From positions 31,332,125 to 31,396,124 of the forward strand of contig NC_084599.1 of the NCBI RefSeq assembly GCF_033807715.1: 64,000 nucleotides of DNA, read 5' to 3'. Positions within the stretch are counted from its first letter, which is position 1. Each line of letters begins with the position of its first letter. Shown piece by piece: positions 26,852 to 39,217 of the stretch. The position numbers and the translations under genes are program-made. The notes below the pieces were generated by a model, which did no database searches, was not told where the DNA came from, and worked only from the letters and a program-made list of their open reading frames with translations. This stretch comes from Cololabis saira. Taxonomy: Eukaryota > Chordata > Actinopteri > Beloniformes > Belonidae.

Positions 26852-29800
26852 GTAGGGAGGGAAAGAGAGATTTAGAAAAACTACTTCTCTTTTAACTGTC
26901 ATATTTTCATGCACCTGTAGAAATGATCCATTTCTACGTCCTGCAATAAACTTGAAGCAGATTAGAGGCGTTAAGTCCTTCATACTCAATGTAAGATTTT
27001 CCCTGAGTTTCATGTTCACACTGAAGTAACACTCAACTCATCTGAAGTAGGTTTACCTAAATCAGGTAAATTCTTGCTTACATGTTAAATATCAAGGGCC
27101 AAGTAGAGCACTGTTACAGCAGCATGATGGCATTTTGTTATTTCATGCAAAAATAATATACTCTTCAGCATCAAATCAGTGCTACACTGAAGATTTATTT
27201 GCCCACAGAGCATGATACTCTAACACACTTTGCAGAAAACTAGTTCAGTGGGACACCAGAGGTCAGAAAATCCACAGAATAAAAAAAAGCATTGTTTTTT
27301 TTCCGAAAGAATAGAGACATTCACAGTAGGTACCGGTCACTGTTGTCAGAAGGTAACAGACTGAGATTGTAAGACCTCTGAACATATACTGGAGGGCTGC
27401 TCTGTGGTGGTAGGAGGGGAATGGGAACTGGTTTTGATATGACTGTCTCTGGGCTGTAATTATGCGTAACAATACCATAATAGCAGCACAATAACAACAT
27501 AGGTGATATAATGAAAACTCGGTTTGGATGTGGCTATTATATGGATTTTAATGATCTGCTGACTTGCACAACTAGAAGAAGATTGTGTAAATCTCTGAGA
27601 GAAAACAACATGATTGCTGTCATTCTCTCTATACTGCAATGTCTACTGCAACTTTTGCATTTATACTGGCAGAACGAAAACACCAGTATACAGTTGTCTG
27701 TTAATTATTCAGTTTCCTGTTTCCTAGAAATAACGTTTAATGTCCAAAAGAAAACTGCGTTGGTTTCCAGCCTTGTTGTATACGTGTGTTAACATGTATG
27801 TTCACAAAGATTAGTCATCTGCTTAATAGGATTTGCAGCTCTGGATGTGCCTAAACATGGCATGAAGTGTAGAAACACTGTAATGTTGCTTCCTTGCCTA
27901 TTAGGTTAACCAAAAAAAGAAAAAAGAAAAAAAAAACTTACAAATATGACAAACATAAGACCAAACAAGAGGATGTCATAAAATGTGATGATGCCATAAC
28001 TGCCCCTGCCCTGTCTGTATTTTGTGTAGGTGTGACCTCTCTCTCGCGGTCATAACCCCTACTGAATCGGAAGGACATTCACATGTTTACATCACTCTCG
28101 TCTGCCCGTGAGACTTTCGTACCCCACCAGAGTGCCAATATTTTACTCCCAGGACAGCTGATCCCTTTTCAGAACGGATCAAGAGATATTATTTTATGAT
28201 CCTGCAGTGAAGATTACAACACAGCGTTAAGCAGGAGGAACTGGACAGCAGAACCAGCACTGTGTGTAGCATTTAGCAAGTAGTTATCACTGTGAAAGCT
28301 GCAACCTCGTAGCCTGGTTTGATTCCCCTTAAATCCTCAGCTAGTCTTGGAGGTCACCCAGTCCTGGGGCTTTGCAGCACCTCTGACATATCCACTCTTA
28401 CATGTGTGTGAAGCTGCCGTATTGAACCAAAGACACGTTTGTATGCTAACTGGCTAAATACAATTAAAATACAAACAATAAAAATAATTTAAAATAACTA
28501 AATTAGTGCATTTTAATTGTATTTAAGTAAGTATGAGAGGAGACTGACATATGTAAAAAATACATATGCAAATTCCATGTAAACACACACATGTGTTCAA
28601 TTCAAAACAAGCTTTAAAAGCAGCCTAAAATGGTATGTATTAAACAGAACTAACAAAAAAATAAACAAGATTCACGCAAGATATTTTGGGTGAAAGTAAA
28701 GCTCCTTCCGTCATTCATTAGTGACGCTCTCTACGCTGATCGTTGCCAAACATTTTGAAGAATGAATTAAGGGAAAATACGTTACCCTGGTTGAGGCTGC
28801 AGAGCTGCTGTAGTCCATTTTCAAGGACTTGTCTAATAGATGTTTGCTGTACTACAGGCAGTCCTTACTCTGAGTCCAATCTTCTTACAAAGCCATGAAG
28901 ACGCTTAACTTTTGGCTATATTTCTCATGAATTAAGGTCACTTGTGATAGCAGCCCTGCATCAGTCTGTCAGTCCTCTACAGGTTCATATCTCTGGGTTG
29001 AATTGTCCCGCAGCTGCTGCAGAGATTATCCCCCTCATCTTCTCTGCTCTCATGCCGTCTCCATTGATTCATCTGTTGGGCCCCTTTCTCAGAGTTACAT
29101 CATCATACCAGCTGGATAGTGGCACTGATGCACGCATTGGTGGAATGCAGTAGTTGTCAACCAAAGTCAGGCAAAAAAAAACAAATGAAAAAGAAAGAAA
29201 ACACCAAAGCTGGATATGTAACTCAGAAATTTAAATATTGTCTCTTTTTCTATTCTATTTCTATTCTATTTCCGCTTCCCTCTTCTTTGTCTGTCCTTAA
29301 ATAGCTCCACCTTTGTAAAGTCTATTAGCAGATAAGCCTCTTAGGAGGAACTCTTGCTCTCTTGCAGGGCAGTGACATTTACTAAGGCCGAACAACAATT
29401 GCTCTTTCATAAAAGCAGCATGGGATTAAAAACTACATTAAATCAGAGAAGACAAAAACAATTGGAGTAAATTTATCAAAATCTCTACATAAAGAAAAGT
29501 GCAAGGAATATGTAATTGGCAACACTCTCCGGAAGCAGAAACGCTTATAATTCAGTAAAAATTTGAAGGCGGGTTTTATATACTATTTTCTGCATTTTTT
29601 TTTTTGTGTATTTTGAGATATCAGTTTCACATTTACATAATTCTTTTACAGCACGTTTACTTTTGACCATCATAAGCTCTACTTCACGTCATTGTTGTTG
29701 TGGAAAATATATTAAACAGGAAAGTTGAGCAAAGATGCAAAAACAACATTTGACACAGACCCCTGAACATGGAGGTCAGGCCACCCTCTTCTTTTGAACT

Positions 29801-31570
29801 CTTTATTTTCATGAAGTGAACCAGGTGAAGCATTTGAATCTAGGAGGGGATCCCTGATCCCCGTGGGCGTGACAAGCTACTTCACAGACGCGTGTACTGC
29901 TAAGATTAATTGGCTAATGAAATGCTGAGACACGATTAGTTGCCAATGTCAGAAAGGTGGCGGTCTTAACCTTTCTAGATCACTAATTTAACTTACACCA
30001 CACACTCCAGCCTCAGCTTTGCAGTACATGTGCAGTGAAGTTACACATGGGGGAATGCATTGTACGAAATGGAAATCTTTTGAGCCATATTCTAGTAGAC
30101 CTGGTCTTACCAATACAGTTACTGTATTACAAATGCATTCAGTTGGCAGGGTGCCAAATATGTTATTATCCTTGTTGTTAATTACCTGTTGAAACCATTT
30201 TGACACAGGTATTGATATATGTCAGTGAAAATGTTTAATTTGAGACTCAAACCGCTAAACTTAAGCTCAGAATACAAGAATTTAATCACGATTTTCCTGG
30301 TTCAGAAATAAATCTGCTGAACTCTGAGATAAAAAAAAAAAGATTGTCAGACAAGCGTGATGCTGATTTTGCAGGAGGTCTCTAATATTTCTATATCTAA
30401 GACTCTCCCCCAATTTCAGCAGCCCCAAAAAGGGCAGAGAAACTGATAATGATAAGACAGGAGTTGGACCAGAAAGTTAGCTACATGTAAACAGAATCAC
30501 AGCTTTGATGTTGAAGTATATCTACTTCTTTACTGTATGTTTCAGATGTTTACGTAAAAATTATTTTTTTTTTTAATGCCAATGTATTGAAATAAGTATG
30601 TATTGTATGAAGTTTTCTGGTTTGACTTACTTTGTAGAGCCAAAGATAAAACCTGCTTGGAGACCATAAGTCTATAGAGTAATGGGAATGTATAGCTCTC
30701 ACCTGTATTAACAGTGTCTCTCTATCTTTACTTCCACTACCTGGAACTAAAAGTACCAAAAAGACTTTACAAACTCCAGCAATCCAATACCATAAATGCC
30801 TTAAAGGTGGGATTTTTCTAAAGTGTGTCATGTCATCGTTACGACCACATTTATTATTGCATGTCATCTTTCTTTACATGGTCACATCTCATTGTTCTTT
30901 TAATTCTTGATAAGGTTGCAAAACCCAGTTCATAAATTACCTAGTTCAAAACACACCCTGACATTCATGCTTTATCGTCTTAGCTGCCATTTTTCAATGT
31001 GCAAGTAACAGTTCATTCTGCATCCATCAATTGTTGGAACAGTGGCGACTGAAGAAAACCCAGCTCAGACTAATTTTATTGCTTTTAAATGGGCCAAGCA
31101 TGTCTGAGATGGCACATATGTGCATAATGCATGTGCTTAATTTGTACAGCCTAGTTTTTAGATGTGCTTTATCTCCTGCCTGGAGAGCAGTCTGCCATAC
31201 AGTCAACTAGTGCATCCGTCACGTACCTACACATCAAGCCTGCCAGTCTTTTGAAGTATGTGTCCTATCAACCCAGATTCTTGTCTCTCTGGATGTCACA
31301 TGTTGTCAGACCAACAGCTGAGCAACAGCTCGGCACTTTCATCAATGATACTTCACAAGAACACAACCCCTTTCTCTAAAACCTTATAATCAGTTAATTC
31401 ATAAATTGCCTAAGCCATCTATAAAATGAACAATCTATCCTACTTTGATGTGGCTAATTATGATCAGGTGCACTTCTAACCATTAACCAAACCTCCATCA
31501 TGCTTCATTTCACACTTGCATACTCTGTTTAGAGGATGAAGTGTGATTCTTAATTAAGGACTATCTCAAC

Positions 31571-32373
31571 TAGGCATGGGACGATATGAAAATTTCATAT
31601 CACGATATTAGTGGACAAAAATATCACGATTACGATATTATCACAATATTAGCGTGTCGCTTATAAAATTCTTAAAATGCAAGGAAAAACACTAACCGTG
31701 GATCCACTAGTTCCTTCAGAACATTTATTCTCAAATCATTCTCAACACAGTGACACTTGAGGTAGAGAACAAATAGTGTACTGTAAATGTTATGCATTAC
31801 AAAGTGTAAACTATAGTACCGGTACCGGTACTTATTTGAACTTTCTTTTTTTGTAAGAAAATACTTCCCTGAGAGTCGAAAGAAATAAGTGACAAATAGA
31901 AATAAAGTGACAAAGTAGAGCCAAATGCACACTGATTGTATTACTCTCTGAAACTTTAACAGTGGCTGGCTGCCTGCTACTTAGTACGGCTCTCTGGAAA
32001 AATAATAAAATAAAGGCACTGCTCTGTAGTATACAAAACAAAAGCTGCATGGCCAACACAAAGATTGAGTGAAAATAAAGTGCCACAGTAGTCAAATGCA
32101 CACGGATTGTACTACTCTCTGAAAAAATATTAAATAAATAATAATAATAATAATAAATAATATTAATAAAATACATGAAAAAAATAACACTGGCTTCTAC
32201 CTGGCTGGTAGCCTTGTGTGACCAAAAAAAATAAATAAAAAAAATAAAAAAAAATAAATAAATAAAAAAAAAAAAAAAAAAAAAATGGCGATAATTACAG
32301 TACCCCACGATAACGTTATCGCGGCCGTTTTTTATCGCGATATACGATTATATCGTATATCGCCCCATGCCTA
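31571..32373. mobile_element. Non-autonomous hAT-type element, exact 8-bp target duplication
   Basis: The ends are TAGGCATGGGACGATAT and ATATCGCCCCATGCCTA, and the flanking octamer is ATCTCAAC on both sides. Internally, a segment of about 50 bp (CAAATGCACACTGATTGTA and its variant CAAATGCACACGGATTGTA) is present twice in direct orientation. An A-rich tract lies near the right end. Confidence 0.9.
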
Positions 32374-34642
32374 ATCTCAACTCAACTCAACTTAATTTAT
32401 AAAGCACTTTAATACAACTACAGCTCAAACATCTACCATATCTAAAGTATGCCATCTTCATAGGATATAAATTATGCAAGAAGTATATCTTATGATCCAT
32501 TGCACAAATGCCATCTATAATGTAAATGCTTGGATTAGGATGGGATTACTACAGTCCCTAAATGAAACTAATCAGTGTTTACGTCTCACCTTAGTAGTGA
32601 GGATACAGATGCAGTCCATCCTCAACAGTCCCCCTGGTAAACTTTCACCAGAACATCTTCCAGCTGCAACTTCTCCATTCCACCACTCAGCCGCTTATTT
32701 TCTGCTGGTAGCATCCTTTTTCCTGATTGCCTGCCTGCGTATGCTCCTCTTCTCTCATCCCTCAGTCGTTCCCCTCCTTCACTCCGCTCGCCATCTCCAC
32801 CTGCTCTTTCCTCAGGAGCAGAGTGTACTTCTCCGCTAAAGCAGAGGCCGACTCAGAAACATGGCAGCTATCCCGGTGCGGTTCCACCCGCTCTCTTGTT
32901 TCCCGGCTGCTGTCTTCGTCTTATGCGACCGCTTTGCCCCATTTTGACCTCAAAGAGTGCATGGCTCAGAATATATATGTCTGCGTAAGCACGCGAAGCC
33001 CTCTCCACGCACAGAGAAACAGGCGGCATCTAGAGACCGCCGCAGATACGCATACACATGGATGAACAGGTAAACACTGTCAAACAGACGTGTACTCACA
33101 GACAGGAGCACACAAGCACACAAGCACACAAACTCATACTACAAACACACTCGACTTTCTGCTGCTTTACCAGGTCAGGGCTCTGGCAGGAGTGACGGAT
33201 TAGACTCAGTGAGCAGAGACAGCGGTATAGCAATTGATGTTCTACTTTCAAGTTTGTGAATGTTACCGAATTCGGAGCTACAAATGCAGACTGAAGCATC
33301 ACACTGTGGTGACATTTTAACTGATTCAGGCTCCCTGTGTTCACAGCATTACTACAGCTGATGATACATTTGCGGTAAAATGAGGGCGCTGTTATGCTTG
33401 TGATTGCAGAATTTGATCAAAATGAATCATTCTTGTAACTCTACTATTATTGTTTGGGTCTGTGTAGGTGTCAGAAAGGAAAGATGCTCCCATTGGACCA
33501 TTCCTGTTTTAACAAGATTAAATAGACAAATTAATAACAGCTCACTCGTTGATTGTAATACCTATTTACAATAAAAGGTCCAGTTTGCAGTTATTACTGA
33601 GTTGCTTTATAACAAACATTGGATTAATCCACAGTTGACATCAATTCCAACACATTACAAGCAGATTATAACTGGAAGGAGAAGTGTTTCCAGATGCACG
33701 TACAACAACATCAGCGATATCAGCATCTTTTCCGAAGACGTGTACAATCGACAGCCGATCAAAAGAAATTCCACCCACGAGAAAAAGATCAAGTTCCTAC
33801 TTGAGAAAAACCACATACACTAATACAGAACAAGAAAATGTTACTGCACTGAACTGATTCCTCTCATCACATCAGATGCAATACATGCCGACGTTTATCC
33901 AGCCAGGCTGCATAAAGGTTCTCTTTAAGAGTAATCCTACCTGCTGCGGCCACCGCAAGCATTCACTGTACTGGATTATACAAGCTGTCACGAGCACAAA
34001 CGTCCTACATGAAAACCATTTCCATATAGCACGAATGAGACACGAAGCATTGCATCCAGGGAAATTCAGAATGAAAGCCCCAAACTCTTTATCATTTAAT
34101 GATGTACCTTTGCCTTACAATGCCTGTCCTTATCTAATGTGACAGCAGCGAGTCTGTTTGCATTCAGAAGGTGACACAGTTCAATTTCTTCATATCCACA
34201 AGTTAAAAGACTGTTTTTCATATCTAGCTTAAACAAAATGCTGATACTGAGCTTTAAACACTTACGGACAAGAGGATAAAAGCATGTGTCTGACCCTAGA
34301 ACCTGGGCCTGACACATATTTGTGGATAAAACATGCTTTACTGCAGCACTACAAAGAAACAAATCCCTATACAGCATCACCTAATCTATAACCACGTCAG
34401 AGTTTCATTAGGTTATTAAGATCATGAAGCTTGCTAAAACTGACCAACATAGTTTTCACAACACTTTTTTAACACAGAAACAGCAAAGAACAGTTATCTT
34501 GTACTCAAGACTTTTACAATTAGACACTTACTATCAAGTAGCTTTGGAGAGGAAACAATCGCTATCACTCTGCTATTAACTACAAAGATAGTTCCTGCAG
34601 GTTTCCTCAGGCAGTAACACATAAAGACGAGAGATGTCTTAC

Positions 34643-34739
34643 CTTGTTGGGGGTCGGTGGACTTGTAGGTGTCCCGGAGCGGGCTGGACCACAGCCGGGG
34701 CTCGTGGAGGGGACTTTTACTGGCCCGGGGCTGGTTGGA
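34643..34739 (-). CDS. dlg1: DLG1/SAP97-like, exon 4: Pro/Ser/Thr-rich linker continued
   Basis: This short exon continues the linker: SPTSPGPVKVPSTSPG, then CGPARSGTPTSPPTPNK. One base completes the AGT serine split with exon 3, and the last codon AAG abuts a GTAAGA donor. The acceptor TACCCAG has a pyrimidine-rich lead (CTCTGATTTCTGTACCCAG). The reading was chosen because the other open frame breaks the phase with exon 3, and because SPTSP also occurs near the end of exon 3 (SPTSPNNG), consistent with linker duplication. It ends in phase 0, matching the phase 0 start of the KYRYQ exon 25.5 kb away. Further small exons in between cannot be excluded. Confidence 0.78.
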
Positions 34740-35597
34740 CTGGGTACAGAAATCAGAGAGAGAGGGTGTCTGTAGGTGAGCCCTGAAAACTGTCAGTTAT
34801 TATTCTGTTCCATCTCCATAAATACAGGACTGTCTCAGAAAATTAGAATATTGTGATTTTCTGTAATGCAATTACAAAAACAAAAATGTCATACATTCTG
34901 GATTCATTACAAATCAACTGAAATATTGCAAGCCTTTTATTATTTTAATATTGCTGATCACGGCTTACAGCTTAAGAAAACTCAAATATCCTATCTCAAA
35001 AAATGTGAATATTCTGGGAATCTTAATCTTAAACTGTAAGCCATAATCAGCAATATTAAAATAATAAAAGGCTTGCAATATTTCAGTTGATTTGTAATGA
35101 ATTCAGAATGTATGACATTTTTGTTTTTTTTAATTGCATTACAGAAAATAAAGAACTTTATCACAATATTCTAATTTTCTGAGACAGTCCTGTATGTACC
35201 CTTGAACATTGCAGCATTTGCTTATTTTGATTTTGTAAATCATAACACTTGACAGATAATATTATTTTGTGTCTGCACATATACAGAAACAAAAAGATAG
35301 GACTTTTTAAAATACAAATTAAACACATTTATTCATTACTCTAAGCCTTAAATGACTGATTTACATTTTTTTCTGTTTTTAACAAATGAGATACTTATAA
35401 TAAAGACATTGGAAGAGCAAATTATGACTTAAAAACAACCACCATGCAACCTATTAACCATATCTTCTCACTCAGTAATCCATGTGCATAGGTCTACAGC
35501 ACTTATGCTTCTTCTGATCACTTCAAGTTACGTCCACAGTCCAAAAGTCTTCTGATGCCTATTGTTATTCATGTGAAATAAAGACAAAATCACATAC
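34740..35597 (-). other. DLG1 intron 3
   Basis: This is the 858-bp intron between the two linker exons, bounded by GTATGT and TACCCAG. Nearly half of it is a palindromic Tc1/mariner-type element (see its own entry). Confidence 0.75.
34825..35192. mobile_element. Full-length palindromic Tc1/mariner-type MITE
   Basis: It starts CAGGACTGTCTCAGAAAATT and ends AATTTTCTGAGACAGTCCTG, flanked by TA on both sides. The two halves are near-perfect inverted copies (for example TTGCAAGCCTTTTATTATTT against AAATAATAAAAGGCTTGCAA), so the transcript could fold into one long hairpin. It lies 86 bp upstream of a DLG1 linker exon. Confidence 0.9.
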
Positions 35598-36429
35598 CTC
35601 TGTTTGCCTACTCTGTTTGGCTTTGGAGGAGGACTTGCTGGGCTTTGACCACCAAAGGTAAATGTGCCATTGTTGGGACTTGTTGGACTCGTACTGGAAG
35701 TGGCTTTGCCTGATCCTGGGTCCTCGCTGGTGGAATGTGGTGCAGAGACAGCAGCCGTGGCTGCACCGAGACCAGGGCTGCCGCTGGGCGTGCTGGTGGG
35801 AGTAGGTCTGTCCGGAGTGGTTGGGGTCACAAGACCTTGGATGGTGCTGGAGACGAGAGCAGACACGGTCGCCATGTTGCAGCCCGGAGACTCGAGAAGT
35901 GGATTTGCAGATGTTTCTGAAGAAGTCTCAGAGTTGATGGCAGTAACATGGGGCTTCGTTCCACTCACTCCGGGACAGGTTTTAGGGGTACCAGGAGGGC
36001 TTTCCACATTGTTCACAGTGATACTGGGAGATGCTACGACTGAGGGTGAGGACGGTTTAGAAGGCTGTGCCTCTGGAGACACAGAGACTCCAGGTTGGCC
36101 CGGTGGAGGAGGAGCACGGTACTTGACTTTGGCTGGCTGGGACTGAGTTGCACTGGACGGGGTTTCAGGAGAAGATGGTTTTGTTGGAGGTGTTGCACAT
36201 GGGACTGGGGGGGCGCGAGACTTGACTGACCTTGGCTTGGGGGTTATCGGCTTAGGTTGGGATGGTTCACCAGGAGCCTGGGGGCTCACAGGGACGGAGG
36301 TGGGCTGTGGCTGGGCGGGAGATTCTGCTGAAAGGTTGCAAGGAGCAGGGACTTTCCCGGGACTATCAACCTGGTCCACAGAACCCTTGGTGTCTCCCAG
36401 TATGGTGAACTCATAGAACTCCTGGATAT
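35598..36429 (-). CDS. dlg1: DLG1/SAP97-like, exon 3: end of L27 and long Pro/Ser/Thr-rich linker
   Basis: The exon starts with the last L27 segment (D)IQEFYEFTILGDTKG, the hallmark end of the DLG L27 domain. It then runs into about 260 residues of low-complexity linker rich in Pro, Ser and Thr. Visible SH3-ligand-like stretches are APPVP, RAPPPPGQPG and SPPPKPNRVGKQ; the last fits a PxxPxR type II motif. The motif VK-S/Y-RAPP occurs twice. The acceptor is CTCCAG|ATATCC and the donor AG|GTATGT, and phases join to both neighbours. At 832 bp this is large for an internal vertebrate exon, and the linker is longer than the L27-PDZ1 spacer of mammalian SAP97 as I recall it. I infer intrinsic disorder. 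Confidence 0.88.
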
Positions 36430-38511
36430 CTGGAGAAATCAGAGCCACGATTAATGAATGCAGAGATTACATCTTTGTAAAGGAGATATGATAAAATATG
36501 GGAACGGTGAATGAAAGTTAACTGCATAAAAAAGTGTACAATGAGTGCATTTTATGAATAAAGTTAAACAACATAATTATAATTGAAGATACGATTGTAT
36601 TTTGATTTTGTATATATATATATATATATATATATATTAGGGCTGGGCGATATATCGAGATTTTAATATATATCGATATATTTTCAAACACGATATGGTA
36701 CGAGACAATATCGTTTATATTGATTAAAAAAAAAAAAAAATGTATATATTTTTTTTTTAATGATTTTGATATAGCTTATTTTGTGACAAATTGACTTGAA
36801 TGTTTTATTTGAGATTTGCACAAATGTTTTGTTATTTGCACAACTGTCAACCTCAGTGGAAAAGTCTGCCTGTTACTGTCTACATGGTATTAATTGCACA
36901 GTTTATTTTAATTTAATTGTTATGCAGGAAAGGGATATTTGTTTTATTTTATTCAAGAAGCATTTTTATTCTATATATGCAGGCAGTTTATTTTTATTTC
37001 ATTTGTTTTATACATTTTGATATTGTGCAGACCTCTGTTAATAAAGGAACCTGTGTGACATTTGGCACGAGGCATTGTATTAAAACTGACTGTTTTTTTA
37101 AGGGTTTGCCTCAGAAAAAAATGAAGCTAACAGAGATGCTATGCTATAATGCTATGGGGGAAACCCCAATTAAGGCACAGAAAAAATATCGAGATATATA
37201 TCGAGTATCGCCATTCAGCTAGAAAATATCGAGATATGACTTTTGGTCCATATCGCCCAGCCCTAATATATATATAGTTTGTGTGTGTATATACAAGTAA
37301 ACTTTGTGCCCCCCCCAAAGTCTCACTTGTTCACAGTGCTGTAAAATATGTTAAATAAAACATGGCAATGTCGCCCTCTAGTGTCGACATGAGAATACTG
37401 TTCTTTCTCAGAACAGGAGCTCCTGGTATATCCAGGGATCTCCCCTTCAAATAAGATCAGTTCATTCAGTCGTTTCTCTTATTTTAAAGAAACAACACAA
37501 ACCAAACAGACTATATCAGGATAACCTTTAGGGTCAGAAGGTTATTTCTCCCTCTTTACAAAGAAGGAACTGTGTGTCACTTCTGCGAAAAATTCTACAT
37601 CATCCCACATTTATGAAGATGCCCAATTCAGGCTTCGAACTCAGATACAGTGGGTGAGATAATGGGGTGTAGATATGATTAATTTTAATGGGTACTTGTA
37701 AAATTAAAGAAAAAGAGTAAAGACTATCGAGAAAATGTATGACACCATCAGAGATGGTGCAGAGAAACACATTTATGAACAAGGTCAAACATAATCCATT
37801 ACAGATAATGGGAGATATTTAATTATATGTTTCAGTATACAACTTTAACAACCCAGGAGAGAACACAGTCAAAGGTCAAAGTCAGCAAGAAGTGTTCATG
37901 TTACAGCATTAACATTGCGTGAGGTAAACAGAGAGAGAAGCATTTCTGTAAAAAAGGTAAGTTGAAGCAGTTGGGGCATGGACTTAACCCCTTTGTCTTC
38001 TTGCTCATTCATGCACATGTTTGCCTTACAATTTCCTGTTAATAAGAAGCTTAAAATAATAAGGAAGCCTCCCTGTTTTGACTATTAACTCATGTGAGGA
38101 GTGTACATGCTTACACAATCACCAAATGTGTGCCATTTTTACGAGCAGCTCGTGACACACCTATATCCGTGTGCTCTGATAGCACATATCTGGTTAGTAA
38201 TCCTGTGATGAATCAGTTTGACAATATTGTAAACATGAGAGAGACTCTGAAGAAAGAAACCTATGCTACTTGTTTTCCCTTTAAAGCAGTTGAACCCCTG
38301 TCTGCAGAGGACATTCAAGAAGACAGATTTTCACTTCCAAATGTCCCAATCGAGGCCCAACCTAATCTCACAGCAGCCTAACTGCAAAGCTGAACTTTGA
38401 AATACTACACGTGTATGTGGCATTTATACATGCAGATTCTTTTCTCGGGCAAAATAATGAAGACAACAGTTTAAAAAGCTGAAAAAAGCAGCCCACAGCA
38501 GCTGTTCTTAC
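36430..38511 (-). other. DLG1 intron 2
   Basis: This intron is bounded by GTAAGA and CTCCAG. It contains a TA microsatellite interrupted by a hAT-type element (36,638-37,265) and a minus-strand CTCF-like motif near 37,371-37,384 (ACTAGAGGGCGA). Nothing else was recognised. Confidence 0.75.
36638..37265. mobile_element. Non-autonomous hAT-type element inserted into a TA microsatellite
   Basis: The termini are TAGGGCTGGGCGATATA and TATCGCCCAGCCCTA, flanked by ATATATAT on both sides. Because the target is itself a TA repeat, the duplication is consistent with but less diagnostic of hAT insertion. It lies in DLG1 intron 2. Confidence 0.88.
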
Positions 38512-38682
38512 CCAGAAGAGCGCTGAAGAGCTGGCTCTGGAATACATTGATGACTCTGTCGAGGGACTGCTGCAGCTGCCGGTCCTCCTCCACGGGGCCC
38601 TTCTTGCTCAGGCTTTGGCTCTGCTGTCTCTGGTCCAGCTTGAGCCGATACTCCTGGAGCAGCTCCAGGGCTCGCTGAGCAT
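38512..38682 (-). CDS. dlg1: DLG1/SAP97-like, exon 2: L27 domain
   Basis: The exon encodes most of the N-terminal L27 domain. It reads [18 protein letters not shown], then an insert of about 14 residues ([14 protein letters not shown]), then [20 protein letters not shown] and FSALL. This matches the SAP97 L27 order (QRAL..LLEEY..KL, EDRQL, RVINxFQSxLFxALxDIQEFYE). L27 domains mediate heteromeric assembly with CASK-type L27 partners and self-association, acting at cell junctions and synapses. The acceptor GATAAG has only a weak pyrimidine tract. The donor is TGG|GTAAGA. Phase: two bases complete GAT (Asp) from exon 1, and one base (G) is left for exon 3. The 14-residue insert relative to the mammalian protein as I remember it is unusual. 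A truncated LINE lies about 85 bp upstream. Confidence 0.92.
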
Positions 38683-38764
38683 CTTATCGCAACGTATGAA
38701 GAAATAACACACAACTTTAACATCATGAAAAACATCATTCCCCAAGCACCCTGTAGTATGGAGG

Positions 38765-39217
38765 TGAAGTAGTGTGCTGCTAAAAAAATCATTAAAGACA
38801 GCTCCCACCCCGGCTCTGACCTGTTTGACCTGCTGCCTTCAGGAAGACGCTACAGAGTCATCAGGTCAAAAACAAACAGACTTAAAAACAGCTTTTTCCC
38901 CAAAGCCATAATCACCCTGAACAGCATGTGAATTGTGTTCGTTACTGTGTTTACCGTGCAATACTTCTCCCGGACTCTGTGCAATATTCCACTACATGTG
39001 TATATACGTTCATCTGTAAATGGAATCTCAGGTCTTCATTATTCAAATGCACCTTAACCTTTTTTATATTTTTTATATTATTTATATTTCTTATATTGTT
39101 ATATTTCTTATTGTTTGCACTATTGTTTCTTATTTGTCTTGCACTGGAGAGGTGATGCTGCTTTAAATCTCACTGTACCCAGGTACACTGACAATAAAGT
39201 ATTCTATTCTAACTGAA
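38765..39217 (+). mobile_element. 5'-truncated L2/CR1-type LINE, ORF2 C-terminus and 3' tail
   Basis: The frame reads IKDSSHPGSDLFDLLPSGRR, then YRVIRSKTNRLKNSFFPKAI, ending LNSM and a stop. This is the typical C-terminal block of L2/Maui reverse-transcriptase ORFs. It is followed by an AT-rich 3' UTR and a terminal ATTCTATTCT repeat after AATAAAG. It is antisense to DLG1, about 85 bp upstream of the L27 exon. Confidence 0.8.

Noticed and set aside
32727..33065. Plus-strand frames of about 110-120 codons
   Set aside because: Their codons overlap the CpG-enriched patch and read as low-similarity sequence; no family was recognised. The patch itself is reported as a possible promoter.
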